Below are positions 26,609-35,263 of a stretch of 64,000 nt of DNA, in pieces. Position 1 is the first letter of the stretch; the number at the start of each line of letters is the position of its first letter. The stretch spans positions 1-64,000 of the forward strand of contig CACOSS010000003.1 of assembly GCA_902629955.1 (NCBI GenBank). Direction: 5' to 3'. Both the position numbers and the translations under genes were made by a program. Under the pieces are notes generated by a model that had not been told where the DNA came from, did not search any database, and worked only from the letters and a program-made list of their open reading frames with translations. This stretch comes from an uncultured Pelagibacteraceae bacterium (lineage in GTDB: Bacteria > Pseudomonadota > Alphaproteobacteria > Pelagibacterales > Pelagibacteraceae).

Positions 26609-27478
26609 ATGAGCTGTAATGTTGCTTTTATAGGTCTTGGTGTCATGGGTTATCCAATGGCTGGTTATATATCAAAAGGTGGACACAATGTAACTGTTTT
26701 TAATCGAACAAAATCAAAAGCAGAAAAATGGATTAGTGAACACAAAGGAAAATTAGCAGAAACACCGGCCGAGGCTGTGAAAGATGCAGAATATATTTTT
26801 ACCTGTGTGGGAAATGATAATGATTTAAGAGAAGTTACTTTTGGTGACAATGGTGCGTTTAAAACAATAAAAAAAAGTGCAATCTATATTGATAACACTA
26901 CTGCTTCAGCAACAATAGCAAGGGAAATTTACGATTACGCAAAAAAAAATGGATTTGGCGCACTGGATGCTCCTGTATCTGGTGGTCAAGCTGGTGCAGA
27001 AAATGGTGCATTAACTGTTATGATCGGTGGAGATCAAGCTGACTTTGATAAAGCAAAAGATAAGATTAATTGCTACAGCAAAAAAATAAAATTACTTGGT
27101 AAAGCAGGAAATGGACAATTAGCCAAAATGGTTAATCAAATTTGTATTGCAGGATTAGTTCAGGGCTTGTCAGAAGGAATTAATTTTGGAATTAAAGCTG
27201 GATTAAAAATGGAAGACGTTATTGAAGTTATTTCAAAAGGTGCTGCTCAATCTTGGCAAATGGAAAATAGGTTTAAAACAATGATTGATGATAAATTTGA
27301 TTTTGGTTTTGCAGTAGATTGGATGAGAAAAGATTTAAAAATCGCAATGGATGAAGCAAAAAATAACGGTTCATTATTACCCGTAACAGAGCTTGTAGAT
27401 AAATTTTATGGAGAAGTTCAGGCTTTAGGCGGTAATCGTTGGGACACCTCAAGTTTAATCAAAAGATTTAGAAAGTAA
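26609..27478 (+). CDS. 3-hydroxyisobutyrate dehydrogenase family oxidoreductase
   Basis: A 289-aa beta-hydroxyacid dehydrogenase. The N-terminal Rossmann motif is GLGVMGYPMAGYISKGGHNVTVFNRT, where Arg after Asn suggests NADP(H). The substrate-binding motif is DAPVSGGQAGAENGALTVMIGGD, and the catalytic lysine segment is GNGQLAKMVNQICIAGLVQGLSEG. Known activities in this family include 3-hydroxyisobutyrate dehydrogenase, tartronate semialdehyde reductase and glyoxylate/succinic semialdehyde reductase; I cannot choose among them. Confidence 0.9.
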   Translation: MSCNVAFIGLGVMGYPMAGYISKGGHNVTVFNRTKSKAEKWISEHKGKLAETPAEAVKDAEYIFTCVGNDNDLREVTFGDNGAFKTIKKSAIYIDNTTASATIAREIYDYAKKNGFGALDAPVSGGQAGAENGALTVMIGGDQADFDKAKDKINCYSKKIKLLGKAGNGQLAKMVNQICIAGLVQGLSEGINFGIKAGLKMEDVIEVISKGAAQSWQMENRFKTMIDDKFDFGFAVDWMRKDLKIAMDEAKNNGSLLPVTELVDKFYGEVQALGGNRWDTSSLIKRFRK

Positions 27479-27484
27479 TATTGT

Positions 27485-28084
27485 ATGCAACCAGCATACT
27501 ACGAAAACTTAGAAGAAATTCAAAATAAGTATTGGTCTATGTTAAATGATGCTGTGACTAACAGAGGTTCATCATTCAGAATTCCCGTCTTTATTTGCGC
27601 TCATCAAGATGAAGTTGATGGTAGAATTGTTGTTTTAAGAAAATCTGATAGAGCAAATAATTTACTACAATTTCATACTGATTTAAGATCACCAAAAGTA
27701 GATATTTTAAAAATAAATAAAAATGCTTCTCTAGTTTTCTATGATAAAGAGGAAAAGATACAATTAAGAGTGAAAGTTGAGTGTGAGGTTAACAACCAAA
27801 ATTCTACGACTGAAGAGTCTTGGAAAAAAACTCAACATATAAGTAGACGTTGCTATTTAACTGACAGCCCTCCAGGTACCACATCAGAAAATCCAACCTC
27901 TGGAATGATATCTAAATTAGAAGACTTTGATTATACCATGGAACAGAGCGAAGAAGGCTATAAGAATTTTACTGTTATAAAATGTAAAATTAAATCAATT
28001 GAGTGGCTCTATCTTGCAGCCAAAGGACATCGACGAGCAAAATTCGACTTGGAAACCAGTAAAAATTCTTGGTTGGTTCCTTAA
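27485..28084 (+). CDS. Pyridoxamine 5'-phosphate oxidase-like FMN protein
   Basis: A 199-aa split-barrel flavoprotein. RIVVLRKSDRANNLLQFHTDLRSPKVDILKINKNASLVFYDKEEKIQLRVK is the PNPOx-type FMN-binding core. IEWLYLAAKGHRRAKFDL is the C-terminal part, which lacks the classical PdxH ending. It belongs to the general PNPOx-like group, so vitamin B6 oxidation is not assured. It is 6 nt downstream of the dehydrogenase gene and ends one base from the convergent amine oxidase. Confidence 0.82.
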   Translation: MQPAYYENLEEIQNKYWSMLNDAVTNRGSSFRIPVFICAHQDEVDGRIVVLRKSDRANNLLQFHTDLRSPKVDILKINKNASLVFYDKEEKIQLRVKVECEVNNQNSTTEESWKKTQHISRRCYLTDSPPGTTSENPTSGMISKLEDFDYTMEQSEEGYKNFTVIKCKIKSIEWLYLAAKGHRRAKFDLETSKNSWLVP

Positions 28085-28085
28085 T

Positions 28086-29450
28086 CTAATCTAAAGCATC
28101 TGATATAAAAACATCGGTAGCTGCTCTTATTCCACTTCTATTAGCGCCATGAACTGTTCCATAAGCACCGGCTGTTGCCTCACCCGCGAAGAAAATTCTT
28201 TCACCTACAGATCTTTTTAATTCTGGTCTTAAAATTGCTTTACCGGGTATTGCTCCAGAGTAAGCACCTAAAGTGAATGGATTTTTATTCCACCCTGTGG
28301 CTATGGCCTTAACAAAATATTTTTCATAAAATTTTGAACCAAAGTTTGATTTAAGTTGATTAACAACAAAATCTATCATTGCTTGACTACCTTCGTTTTC
28401 TAAATTTCTTGAAAATTCTCCATTTAGAGCAAAAAGACATAAATTAGTTCCGCCCATTCTTAAAAGACCGTAACCAATTCCTTCTGGTGATTTTGCGCCA
28501 TTACTATTAATTTTAGAATAAAAATTAGTATCTTTTTTAAATCTACTTACAAATTTTTTCTTTAGTTCTATTATTACTCGATTAGACGGTCCCATTGTAA
28601 TCCCTTCAAAAGCTTCATATTTTTTAGGAGGTAATTTTGGAAAAAACTTAATTTTTTCTGCTCTTAGAACACCAACAGATGTTGTTACGATACATGCTTT
28701 TGCTTTTATTGTTCCTTTATTAGTTTCAATTTGAACTCCTTTTCCACCCCATTTTATTTCACTCACAATTGTGTTTAATTGTACAGGAACATCTTTTCTA
28801 TAATAAGCTAACAAATTTCCATACCCCTCTCTGCAAAGAGCATTTCCACTTTCCCAATAACTATCTTCATAATTTAGACTGTCATCAGCTATAGAAAGAT
28901 TGTCAAAGTCTCTTGCATTGATTGCTGCATGAGCAGTATCAAACCAGATATTTTTTTTTGTACCCTCTGGAATTTTGTTCATCAATGGCTCATCTATGCC
29001 ACCTTCTGAGTAAATTTTTTTAATTCTTTTATAAACTTTCCAAAAAGTACTTCCACTTACTTTACTTTTTCCATCATAAACAACTGATGTAGATGGCTGA
29101 TTATAAATTTTAAATTTATCTTTTTTTTCTATCCCAAATTTATATAATTCATTACCTTTTCTTGCATGAAGCCAATGAGCACCATGGTCTGCTGGTAGTC
29201 CATTAAAAGAGGTTATATCTGTGTAACATCTACCACCAATTCTATTCATACCTTCAATACAAAGAACTGGTATTTTCCTTCTTATTAGTTCGGCTGTAGC
29301 AGCTAAGCCTGAAGACCCGGCACCAATAACGACAACATCAGGATTTGATTGTGAAAAAGAAATACTTGGAAATATAGCAAGAGCTAAACCTGAGAATGAA
29401 GTTTTTAGAAATTTTCTTCTTCCAATTTTATTTAATAATATTTTTTTCAT
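28086..29450 (-). CDS. Flavin-containing amine oxidase with Tat signal
   Basis: A 454-aa FAD enzyme of the monoamine/polyamine oxidase superfamily. The N-terminus has a twin-arginine signal (GRRKFLKTSFSGLALAIFPSISFSQ), so it is probably exported folded to the periplasm. The FAD motif VVVIGAGSSGLAATAEL follows, then RIGGRCYTD and near the C-terminus the conserved FFAGEATAGAYGTVHGANRSGIRAA. The amine substrate is unknown. The polyamine cluster lies about 8 kb away, but nothing ties the two together. Confidence 0.9.
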   Translation of the reverse strand: MKKILLNKIGRRKFLKTSFSGLALAIFPSISFSQSNPDVVVIGAGSSGLAATAELIRRKIPVLCIEGMNRIGGRCYTDITSFNGLPADHGAHWLHARKGNELYKFGIEKKDKFKIYNQPSTSVVYDGKSKVSGSTFWKVYKRIKKIYSEGGIDEPLMNKIPEGTKKNIWFDTAHAAINARDFDNLSIADDSLNYEDSYWESGNALCREGYGNLLAYYRKDVPVQLNTIVSEIKWGGKGVQIETNKGTIKAKACIVTTSVGVLRAEKIKFFPKLPPKKYEAFEGITMGPSNRVIIELKKKFVSRFKKDTNFYSKINSNGAKSPEGIGYGLLRMGGTNLCLFALNGEFSRNLENEGSQAMIDFVVNQLKSNFGSKFYEKYFVKAIATGWNKNPFTLGAYSGAIPGKAILRPELKRSVGERIFFAGEATAGAYGTVHGANRSGIRAATDVFISDALD

Positions 29451-29534
29451 AGCTTGTTTATGATATTATTTAAATTTTAATGATACAATTAAATAAAATG
29501 TTTAAAAATAATAAAATGACTGATTATTACCATA

Positions 29535-29930
29535 ATGAAAAAATATAAGGCGATGGTTTTATCCTGTATCGATCCTAGATTTCAACCGAAAGTATTTGAA
29601 TATTTAAAAACTAAAAAACTAACAGGAAAATATAGTTCATTTACCATTGCGGGTGCAGCTATTGGAGTAACCCACAAAAAATTTACAAAATGGCAATCTA
29701 CTTTTTTAGATAATTTATCAACCTCAATTAAATTACATAATATAAAAAAACTTATTGTAATAAATCATAGTGATTGTGGAGCAGCAAAAATAGTAAATGG
29801 TAAAAAGAAATTCAATCACTCTATTGAAAATAAAATACATAAAGATTCATTCAAAAAGATAAAAAAAATTTTAGGTAAAAAATTTCCTAAGTTAAAGGTA
29901 GATTTTAAAATTTTATCTCTTAAAGGTTAA
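29535..29930 (+). CDS. Small beta-carbonic anhydrase-like protein
   Basis: 131 aa. The zinc-site pattern of beta-carbonic anhydrases is visible: Cys with the Asp/Arg dyad in LSCIDPRF, a glycine segment GAAIGV, and the His-x-x-Cys pair in INHSDCGAAK. It is much shorter than classical beta-CAs (about 200 aa) and lacks the longer helical N-terminus, so it belongs to a compact subgroup of uncertain activity. A gamma-CA homolog lies about 1.1 kb away on the other strand. Confidence 0.72.
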   Translation: MKKYKAMVLSCIDPRFQPKVFEYLKTKKLTGKYSSFTIAGAAIGVTHKKFTKWQSTFLDNLSTSIKLHNIKKLIVINHSDCGAAKIVNGKKKFNHSIENKIHKDSFKKIKKILGKKFPKLKVDFKILSLKG

Positions 29931-29950
29931 TTTATTAAAGTAATTTAAGA

Positions 29951-30580
29951 TTATATTACAATTTTTACTAATCTATCGTTTAAGTTTATAATTTCAGAAA
30001 CTTTTTCTTTTAACTCGTCTACAGCCCTTTTAACACCATATTCAACTTGATCATAATCATCACAAATAATTATTTTATTTTTCTTTAATTTTGAGGTTAT
30101 TATTTTTAAATCATTACTAACTGTTTCGTATGAATGGCCTCCATCTAAAAAAACAAAATCAATATTTTGCAAATCTACTTTCGGCAGCTGAACATCGCTT
30201 GATCCTTTTAGAAGTTCAACAGATGTTCCAAATTTTTTTAATAATCCTCTTACAGACTTTAAAGAGTTTAAATCTTTTTTAAGTATCAAATTAAATAATA
30301 TATGTTTAAATGGATTAGATAACTTATTGTGCTTTACTGTCATTTCTTTATTATCTAAATCTATATTTCTATCCTCAAAAAAGTCTATACCAACAAATTT
30401 AAAGTTATTTTTATGAATTTTGTTTAAAATTTCACAAACATTCCTTGACGTGACACCTTGATAAACTCCAACTTCTAAAAAATTAGCAGGTTTGTATTTT
30501 TCAATTTCTAACAACAAAAGTCTTGCAGAGTCTAAATCCTTTTTAAAACTAGTTTTTCTAAGATAAAATTTAAATTTCAT
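29951..30580 (-). CDS. Class I SAM-dependent methyltransferase (paralog B)
   Basis: A 209-aa protein with motif I FLEVGVYQGVTSRNV, motif II FVGIDFFEDRN, DFVFLDGGHSYETVSNDLK and IICDDYD. It aligns along its full length with the protein at 12246-12869 (same N-terminal K-F-K-x-Y-x-R-K, same GGH-x-Y and CDDY blocks), so the two are paralogs about 18 kb apart. The neighbourhood (gamma-CA-like gene, then two glycosyltransferases) hints at glycan modification, but the substrate is unknown. Confidence 0.77.
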   Translation of the reverse strand: MKFKFYLRKTSFKKDLDSARLLLLEIEKYKPANFLEVGVYQGVTSRNVCEILNKIHKNNFKFVGIDFFEDRNIDLDNKEMTVKHNKLSNPFKHILFNLILKKDLNSLKSVRGLLKKFGTSVELLKGSSDVQLPKVDLQNIDFVFLDGGHSYETVSNDLKIITSKLKKNKIIICDDYDQVEYGVKRAVDELKEKVSEIINLNDRLVKIVI

Positions 30581-30583
30581 ATA

Positions 30584-31096
30584 TTAAAATATTGATTTTG
30601 AATATTTTTTCCAATTATCCTGATAATGTTTTGTATTTTCAGATACAGCTTTTTTTTCTTCCTCTGTAACCTCTCTCACTACTTTGCCAGGTGACCCAAT
30701 TACAAGCGAATTGTCAGGGATCACTTTATTTTCAGTGATTAATGCTTTTGCACCAATAATACAATTTTTTCCAATTTTTGCGTTATTTAGTATCACTGCT
30801 CCAATACCAATTAGACTGTTATCTCCAATTGAACATCCGTGAAGCATAACTAGATGACCCACAGTAACATTTTTTCCTACTTTTAATGGATAACCAGGAT
30901 CAGTGTGAAGTACACATCCATCTTGAACATTTGACCCCTCGCCTATATAAATATTTTCTAAATCTCCTCTTAAAGTTGCATTAAACCATATACTTGTATT
31001 TTTTTCTAAAGTTACATCACCAATCACAACTGCATTGGGTGCTACCCAATTTTCGCCAGAGTTTTTTGGTTTTTTATCTTTTAAATCATAAAACAT
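30584..31096 (-). CDS. Gamma-carbonic anhydrase family hexapeptide protein
   Basis: A 170-aa left-handed beta-helix protein. The metal-binding histidines of the gamma-CA/PaaY/YrdA group are seen in [28 protein letters not shown] (HT...GH...HGC). N-terminal [27 protein letters not shown] is typical of the family. Most bacterial members are annotated by fold, and catalytic activity varies. The gene ends 3 nt before the methyltransferase start on the same strand. Its start lies 20 bp from the divergent redoxin gene. Confidence 0.9.
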   Translation of the reverse strand: MFYDLKDKKPKNSGENWVAPNAVVIGDVTLEKNTSIWFNATLRGDLENIYIGEGSNVQDGCVLHTDPGYPLKVGKNVTVGHLVMLHGCSIGDNSLIGIGAVILNNAKIGKNCIIGAKALITENKVIPDNSLVIGSPGKVVREVTEEEKKAVSENTKHYQDNWKKYSKSIF

Positions 31097-31116
31097 AAAT
31101 TATATATTGTTGTAGC

Positions 31117-31671
31117 ATGTCTCTAACAAAAACTCCAATTTGCGATTTTGGAAAAAAAGCTGAAAACTTCAAACTTAAATCTACAGATAATAAAATAATT
31201 TCTTTAAATGATTTAAAGGGCGTAAAAGGAACTTTGATAATGTTTATTTGTAATCACTGTCCATATGTTAAGGCAATAATTAAAGATTTAGTTGAAGATT
31301 GTAAAAATTTAAAAAAATTTGGAATTAATTCAATTGCAATATGTTCTAATGATGTAAAAAATTATCCAGAGGACTCTTTTGAAAATATGATTATCTTTTC
31401 AAAAGAAAATAATTTTTCTTTTCCATACCTTCATGATGAAACACAGGAAGTAGCTAGAACATATGACGCTGTTTGCACACCAGACTTTTTTGCTTATAAT
31501 GGAAACTTGGAACTTCAGTACAGAGGTAGAATTAAACAGTTAAAAGACTTAAAACCTATAGATGACGGTGAGAGTGAGTTATTTAAAGCTTTAACTTTAA
31601 TTTCAAAAACAGGTCAAGGACCTGAGAAACAACATCCAAGTATGGGCTGTAATATAAAGTGGATAAAATAA
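31117..31671 (+). CDS. Thioredoxin-like redoxin (AhpC/TSA type)
   Basis: A 184-aa thioredoxin-fold protein. The active-site region is MFICNHCPYVKAIIKDL, with a CNHC pair matching the CxxC place of thioredoxins. FSFPYLHDETQEVARTYDAVCTPDFFAYNGNLELQYRGRI carries the cis-proline segment (CTPDFF). These redoxins are widespread, cytosolic (no signal peptide here) and of uncertain partner. The stop codon is followed at once by the GT4 start. Confidence 0.85.
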   Translation: MSLTKTPICDFGKKAENFKLKSTDNKIISLNDLKGVKGTLIMFICNHCPYVKAIIKDLVEDCKNLKKFGINSIAICSNDVKNYPEDSFENMIIFSKENNFSFPYLHDETQEVARTYDAVCTPDFFAYNGNLELQYRGRIKQLKDLKPIDDGESELFKALTLISKTGQGPEKQHPSMGCNIKWIK

Positions 31672-32754
31672 ATGTTTTTAATTTTAACTAGAAATTTCCC
31701 TCCTGAAATTGGCGGTATGCAAAATCTAATGTATGGTTTAACTAAATCTTTATCTAAATTAAATATTGTAAAAGTTTTTGCCGATTATCATAAAAATTAT
31801 TTGAGTTTTGATAATAATGTTAATTTTTCTATTGAAAGAATTGGAGGGCCAAAATTACTTAGAAAATATAGAAAATCTTATTTAATTAATGAATTTATAA
31901 AAAATAACAAAAATGTTAGTTGTATAATTGCTGATCACTGGAAGAGTTTAGAGCTCATTAACACTAGTAAAAAAAAAATATGCTTAATTCATTCGAAAGA
32001 AATTAATCATGAAAAAGGCTCAAAACAAAATAAAAGATTAATAAATATTTTAAATAATGTTGATCATGTAATAGCAAACTCAATTTTTACAAAAAATTTA
32101 GCAATAAATATGGGTGTAAATGAAAATAAAATAGATGTAATTAATCCAGGGGTTGATGCAGTAAAAGAGATTTCTAAAAAAAATTTGGATCAAGCTGAAA
32201 AGATTTTTAATGGAAAATCAAATAGATTAATTACCGTTTCTAGATTCGACAAAAGAAAAAATCATGAAAAAGTAATTATGGCAATTAGAAATTTAAAAGA
32301 ACTGTATCCAAATATTATCTATATTTGTATTGGCTATGGAGATGAGGAGCAAAATTTAAAAAAATTAGTTAATGAACTCAACCTAAATAACCATGTTATT
32401 TTTCTAAAGAATGTTGAAACAGAACTTAAGAATGCCTTAATATGCAAATCAAATATTTTTGTAATGCCCTCTATAATTCATAATAAATCAGTCGAGGGTT
32501 TTGGTATTGCTTATATTGAAGCTGCGCAATATGGGATTCCTTCTATTGGCGGAAAAGATGGTGGAGCTTCAGATGCAATAATACATGAAAAGACAGGATT
32601 AATTTGTGATGGAAATAATCTTGAGGAAATTTATTCCTCATTAGATAAAATGCTTAAAGATCATAAGTATAAAGAATATGGAAAAGAAGCAAAAAAATTT
32701 TCAGAAAACTTTTATTGGGATAAAATAATTAAAAGTTATCAAAAAATTTTATAG
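31672..32754 (+). CDS. Glycosyltransferase family 4
   Basis: A 360-aa GT-B fold enzyme. The N-terminal acceptor domain begins ILTRNFPPEIGGMQNLMYGLTKSL. The C-terminal nucleotide-sugar domain shows ITVSRFDKRKNHEKVIMAIRNLK and the E-x7-E motif in SVEGFGIAYIEAAQYGIPSIGGKDGGASDAI. It would add a hexose or similar sugar to a surface glycan. It overlaps the end of the convergent GT9 gene by 6 nt. Confidence 0.92.
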   Translation: MFLILTRNFPPEIGGMQNLMYGLTKSLSKLNIVKVFADYHKNYLSFDNNVNFSIERIGGPKLLRKYRKSYLINEFIKNNKNVSCIIADHWKSLELINTSKKKICLIHSKEINHEKGSKQNKRLINILNNVDHVIANSIFTKNLAINMGVNENKIDVINPGVDAVKEISKKNLDQAEKIFNGKSNRLITVSRFDKRKNHEKVIMAIRNLKELYPNIIYICIGYGDEEQNLKKLVNELNLNNHVIFLKNVETELKNALICKSNIFVMPSIIHNKSVEGFGIAYIEAAQYGIPSIGGKDGGASDAIIHEKTGLICDGNNLEEIYSSLDKMLKDHKYKEYGKEAKKFSENFYWDKIIKSYQKIL

Positions 32755-33681
32755 AATTATTTTTTCAAAAACTTTTCTTGCACTTAACTTTTTTAAATCA
32801 GCAACTTGAATTGCTTTAAATTTCTCCCTTTCAATGCTTACCTTGTAAGCGGTTGTATGAGATCCAAAAATAGCAATACCTTTAACACCAAGATGAGCTG
32901 ACATATGTGCTGGTCCTGTATCATTAGCTACTACAAAAGAACTTTTTTTAATAAGAGATGAAAGTTGAGGAATTTTAAGAGCTTTACCATTATCTAAAAT
33001 ACATTCCGCATTAAAATTTTGTGCCTCTTGTAGTTCATTGGGCCCTGGTGCAATTACAACTTTATACTCATTTTTTAACTCATCTTTAATTAATTTAATA
33101 AGTTCATTGTAATAGGGCCATTTTTTTAAATGAAGGTGTGGTGAACAAAATGGAAATAAAATAATATATTTTCCTAATTTAAATTTAGAATTAATTTCTG
33201 ATATATCTGAACAAGACCAACCAAAATTTGGTTTGAGAGTATGTTTAGTGTTTAATCCAGAAGTTTTTAATTGATGGTCAAATCTCTCTAAAACTGAAAG
33301 TTTATCAAATTCCTCTTTTGTGGTATTTGGGGGCAATGTTGTTTCCGATGATGACCAGGAATTATAATTTGAATTTGGGAATAATACTTTTTTATAGAAT
33401 GAAGTTCTTGATGAATTTTGTAAATCAAATACTTTTATAAATTTAAATTTTTTTATATTTCTCATTAATAAATATAAATAAATAAGATTAAATCTAGATA
33501 ATCGTTTATCTAGAATTACATCAGTAATGAGAGGGTTTTTTTTATACAAGTCTAAGTAGGGTTTAGAGGTCATAACATAAAGCTTATGATCCTTGTTGTT
33601 TTCATAAATATCTTGAATTGCGCCACTTGCTTGGGCTATATCACCTAAAGATCCATGTTTAATAATTAAAATATTAGACAT
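32749..33681 (-). CDS. Glycosyltransferase family 9 (heptosyltransferase-like)
   Basis: A 310-aa GT-B protein of the WaaC/WaaF/RfaQ type: KHGSLGDIAQASGAIQDIYEN at the start, then YIILFPFCSPHLHLKKWP and SFVVANDTGPAHMSAHLGVKGIAIFGSH. It probably transfers heptose or another sugar to the LPS core. It is divergent from the DUF6165 gene with a 32-bp spacer. Confidence 0.9.
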   Translation of the reverse strand: MSNILIIKHGSLGDIAQASGAIQDIYENNKDHKLYVMTSKPYLDLYKKNPLITDVILDKRLSRFNLIYLYLLMRNIKKFKFIKVFDLQNSSRTSFYKKVLFPNSNYNSWSSSETTLPPNTTKEEFDKLSVLERFDHQLKTSGLNTKHTLKPNFGWSCSDISEINSKFKLGKYIILFPFCSPHLHLKKWPYYNELIKLIKDELKNEYKVVIAPGPNELQEAQNFNAECILDNGKALKIPQLSSLIKKSSFVVANDTGPAHMSAHLGVKGIAIFGSHTTAYKVSIEREKFKAIQVADLKKLSARKVFEKIIL

Positions 33682-33713
33682 ATTTTAAACAACTTAACAT
33701 AATATAAAAATTT

Positions 33714-34103
33714 ATGAATAAAATACTTGTTGAAGTTTCAATTGGAGAACTTTTAGACAAAATTTCTATTTTAGAGATCAAACAAGAAAAAATAAAAGAT
33801 CCTGAAAAATTAAAATTCATCAATAATGAACACTCTATATTAAAAGAACAGTTGGAAAAAAATGTAAAATCTGATGATAAGCTAAGTAAACTATATCGCT
33901 CACTTAAAGAAATTAATTCTAAACTTTGGGTCATTGAGGATGAAAAAAGACAATGTGAAAAAGATAAAGATTTTTCAGAGAAGTTTATTAAACTTTCAAG
34001 AGATGTACATTTTCTTAATGACGATCGGGCAAAAATTAAATTAGAGATAAATAATCATACCGGATCAATTATTAAGGAAATTAAAGAATATACTGGTTAT
34101 TAA
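33714..34103 (+). CDS. DUF6165-like coiled-coil protein
   Basis: A 129-aa cytosolic protein beginning MNKILVEVSIGELLDKISILEIKQEKI, which resembles the DUF6165 family often found next to LPS and glycosyltransferase genes. It is almost entirely helical and charged with heptad-like Leu/Ile spacing (about residues 11-110), and ends in GSIIKEIKEYTGY. No function is known. The minus-strand ORF 33674-33934 is its antisense shadow. Confidence 0.75.
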   Translation: MNKILVEVSIGELLDKISILEIKQEKIKDPEKLKFINNEHSILKEQLEKNVKSDDKLSKLYRSLKEINSKLWVIEDEKRQCEKDKDFSEKFIKLSRDVHFLNDDRAKIKLEINNHTGSIIKEIKEYTGY

Positions 34104-34111
34104 ATTATTTA

Positions 34112-35263
34112 ATGGGTCTGCAATTTTCAAAAGAAGAATTTTTAAATAGACAAAAAAAAGTTTTAAAGTCAATGGGAGAACAAAATCTAGATGCTCTTCT
34201 AATGTTTAGACAAGAGTCTATGTATTGGTTGACTGGTTATGATACTTTTGGATATGTTTTTTTTCAAACTCTTGTTTTAGATAAAAATGGTAATACAATA
34301 TTACTAACTAGAGCTCCTGATTTACGACAGGCTCAAAATACATCAAACATAAAAGATATTAGAATTTGGGTTGATAAAGAGGGTTCCAATCCAGCAAATG
34401 ATCTAAAAGTCATTTTAGATGAGTTGGATCTTAAAGGTAAAAAATTAGGAGTTGAATATGAAGCTTACGGCTTAACTGGAAGAAATGCTTTAAGACTGAA
34501 TAAATCTTTAGAAAATTATTGTAGTGTTGAAGATAAATCAGACTTAATAACAAAATTAAGGGTTGTTAAATCTAAAGAAGAAATTGTTTATGTTAAAAAA
34601 GCTGCGGATCTTGCTGATAAAGCTTTAAATGAAGTTTGGAAACATGCAAAAGCTGGCGTGAGTGAGTCAAAAATACTAGCTGAAATGAATAAAGTTATTT
34701 TTGAGGGAGGTGGGGATTATCCTGCGAACGAATTCATTATTGGCTCAGGAAAAAATGCTTTGCTATGTCGTTATCAAGCAGAAAAACAAATTTTGAGTAA
34801 CCAAGATCAATTAACTGTGGAATGGGCTGGTACATATAAACATTATCATTCGGCAATGTTTAGAACTATTCCCATTGGTAAAGCGGATCCCAAACATCAT
34901 AAAATGCATGAGGCTTGTGTTGAAGCACTAAAAAATTGCGAAAATAAACTCAAACCAGGAAGTAAAATCGGGGAAGTTTTTGACACACATGCGAAAACTT
35001 TTGATGATCTTGGTTTTAATAAAGCAAGAATGAATGCGTGTGGTTACTCTTTAGGCGCTACATTTTCCCCCAATTGGATGGACTGGCCAATGTTATACAC
35101 TGGCAACTCTTATGTTATAGAACCTGGGAATGTATTCTTTATACATATGATTTTAATGGACTCAGAAAATCAATTAGCGATGAATTTAGGAGAAACATAT
35201 TTGGTTAATGACAAAGGTAACGAAAGGCTTGGTAAGCAAAAACTAGATTTGGTTATTCTTTAA
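34112..35263 (+). CDS. M24 family (pita-bread fold) hydrolase with altered metal site
   Basis: 383 aa: an N-terminal creatinase-type domain (MYWLTGYDTFGYVFFQTLVL) and a C-terminal M24 domain. Canonical M24 peptidases bind two metals through D, D, H, E, E. Here the first region reads TVEWAGTYKHYHSAMFRT (Asp to Glu, second Asp replaced) and the His region reads CGYSLGATFSPNWMDW; only the two glutamates (VIEPGNVFF, NLGETYLV) look kept. This resembles the creatinase/ectoine-hydrolase (DoeA)-like branch rather than true Xaa-Pro peptidases. It would hydrolyse a small C-N compound; the substrate is unknown. Confidence 0.8.
   Translation: MGLQFSKEEFLNRQKKVLKSMGEQNLDALLMFRQESMYWLTGYDTFGYVFFQTLVLDKNGNTILLTRAPDLRQAQNTSNIKDIRIWVDKEGSNPANDLKVILDELDLKGKKLGVEYEAYGLTGRNALRLNKSLENYCSVEDKSDLITKLRVVKSKEEIVYVKKAADLADKALNEVWKHAKAGVSESKILAEMNKVIFEGGGDYPANEFIIGSGKNALLCRYQAEKQILSNQDQLTVEWAGTYKHYHSAMFRTIPIGKADPKHHKMHEACVEALKNCENKLKPGSKIGEVFDTHAKTFDDLGFNKARMNACGYSLGATFSPNWMDWPMLYTGNSYVIEPGNVFFIHMILMDSENQLAMNLGETYLVNDKGNERLGKQKLDLVIL

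Noticed and set aside
33674-33934. Minus-strand ORF of 86 aa next to the GT9 gene
   Set aside because: Antisense to the DUF6165-like gene, which has a family-typical N-terminus; the minus-strand protein is low-complexity Ser/Leu-rich.
34112-35263. M24 protein as DMSP lyase DddP
   Set aside because: DddP shares the fold, but the metal-ligand regions here do not match and the protein is shorter; no DMSP genes are adjacent.
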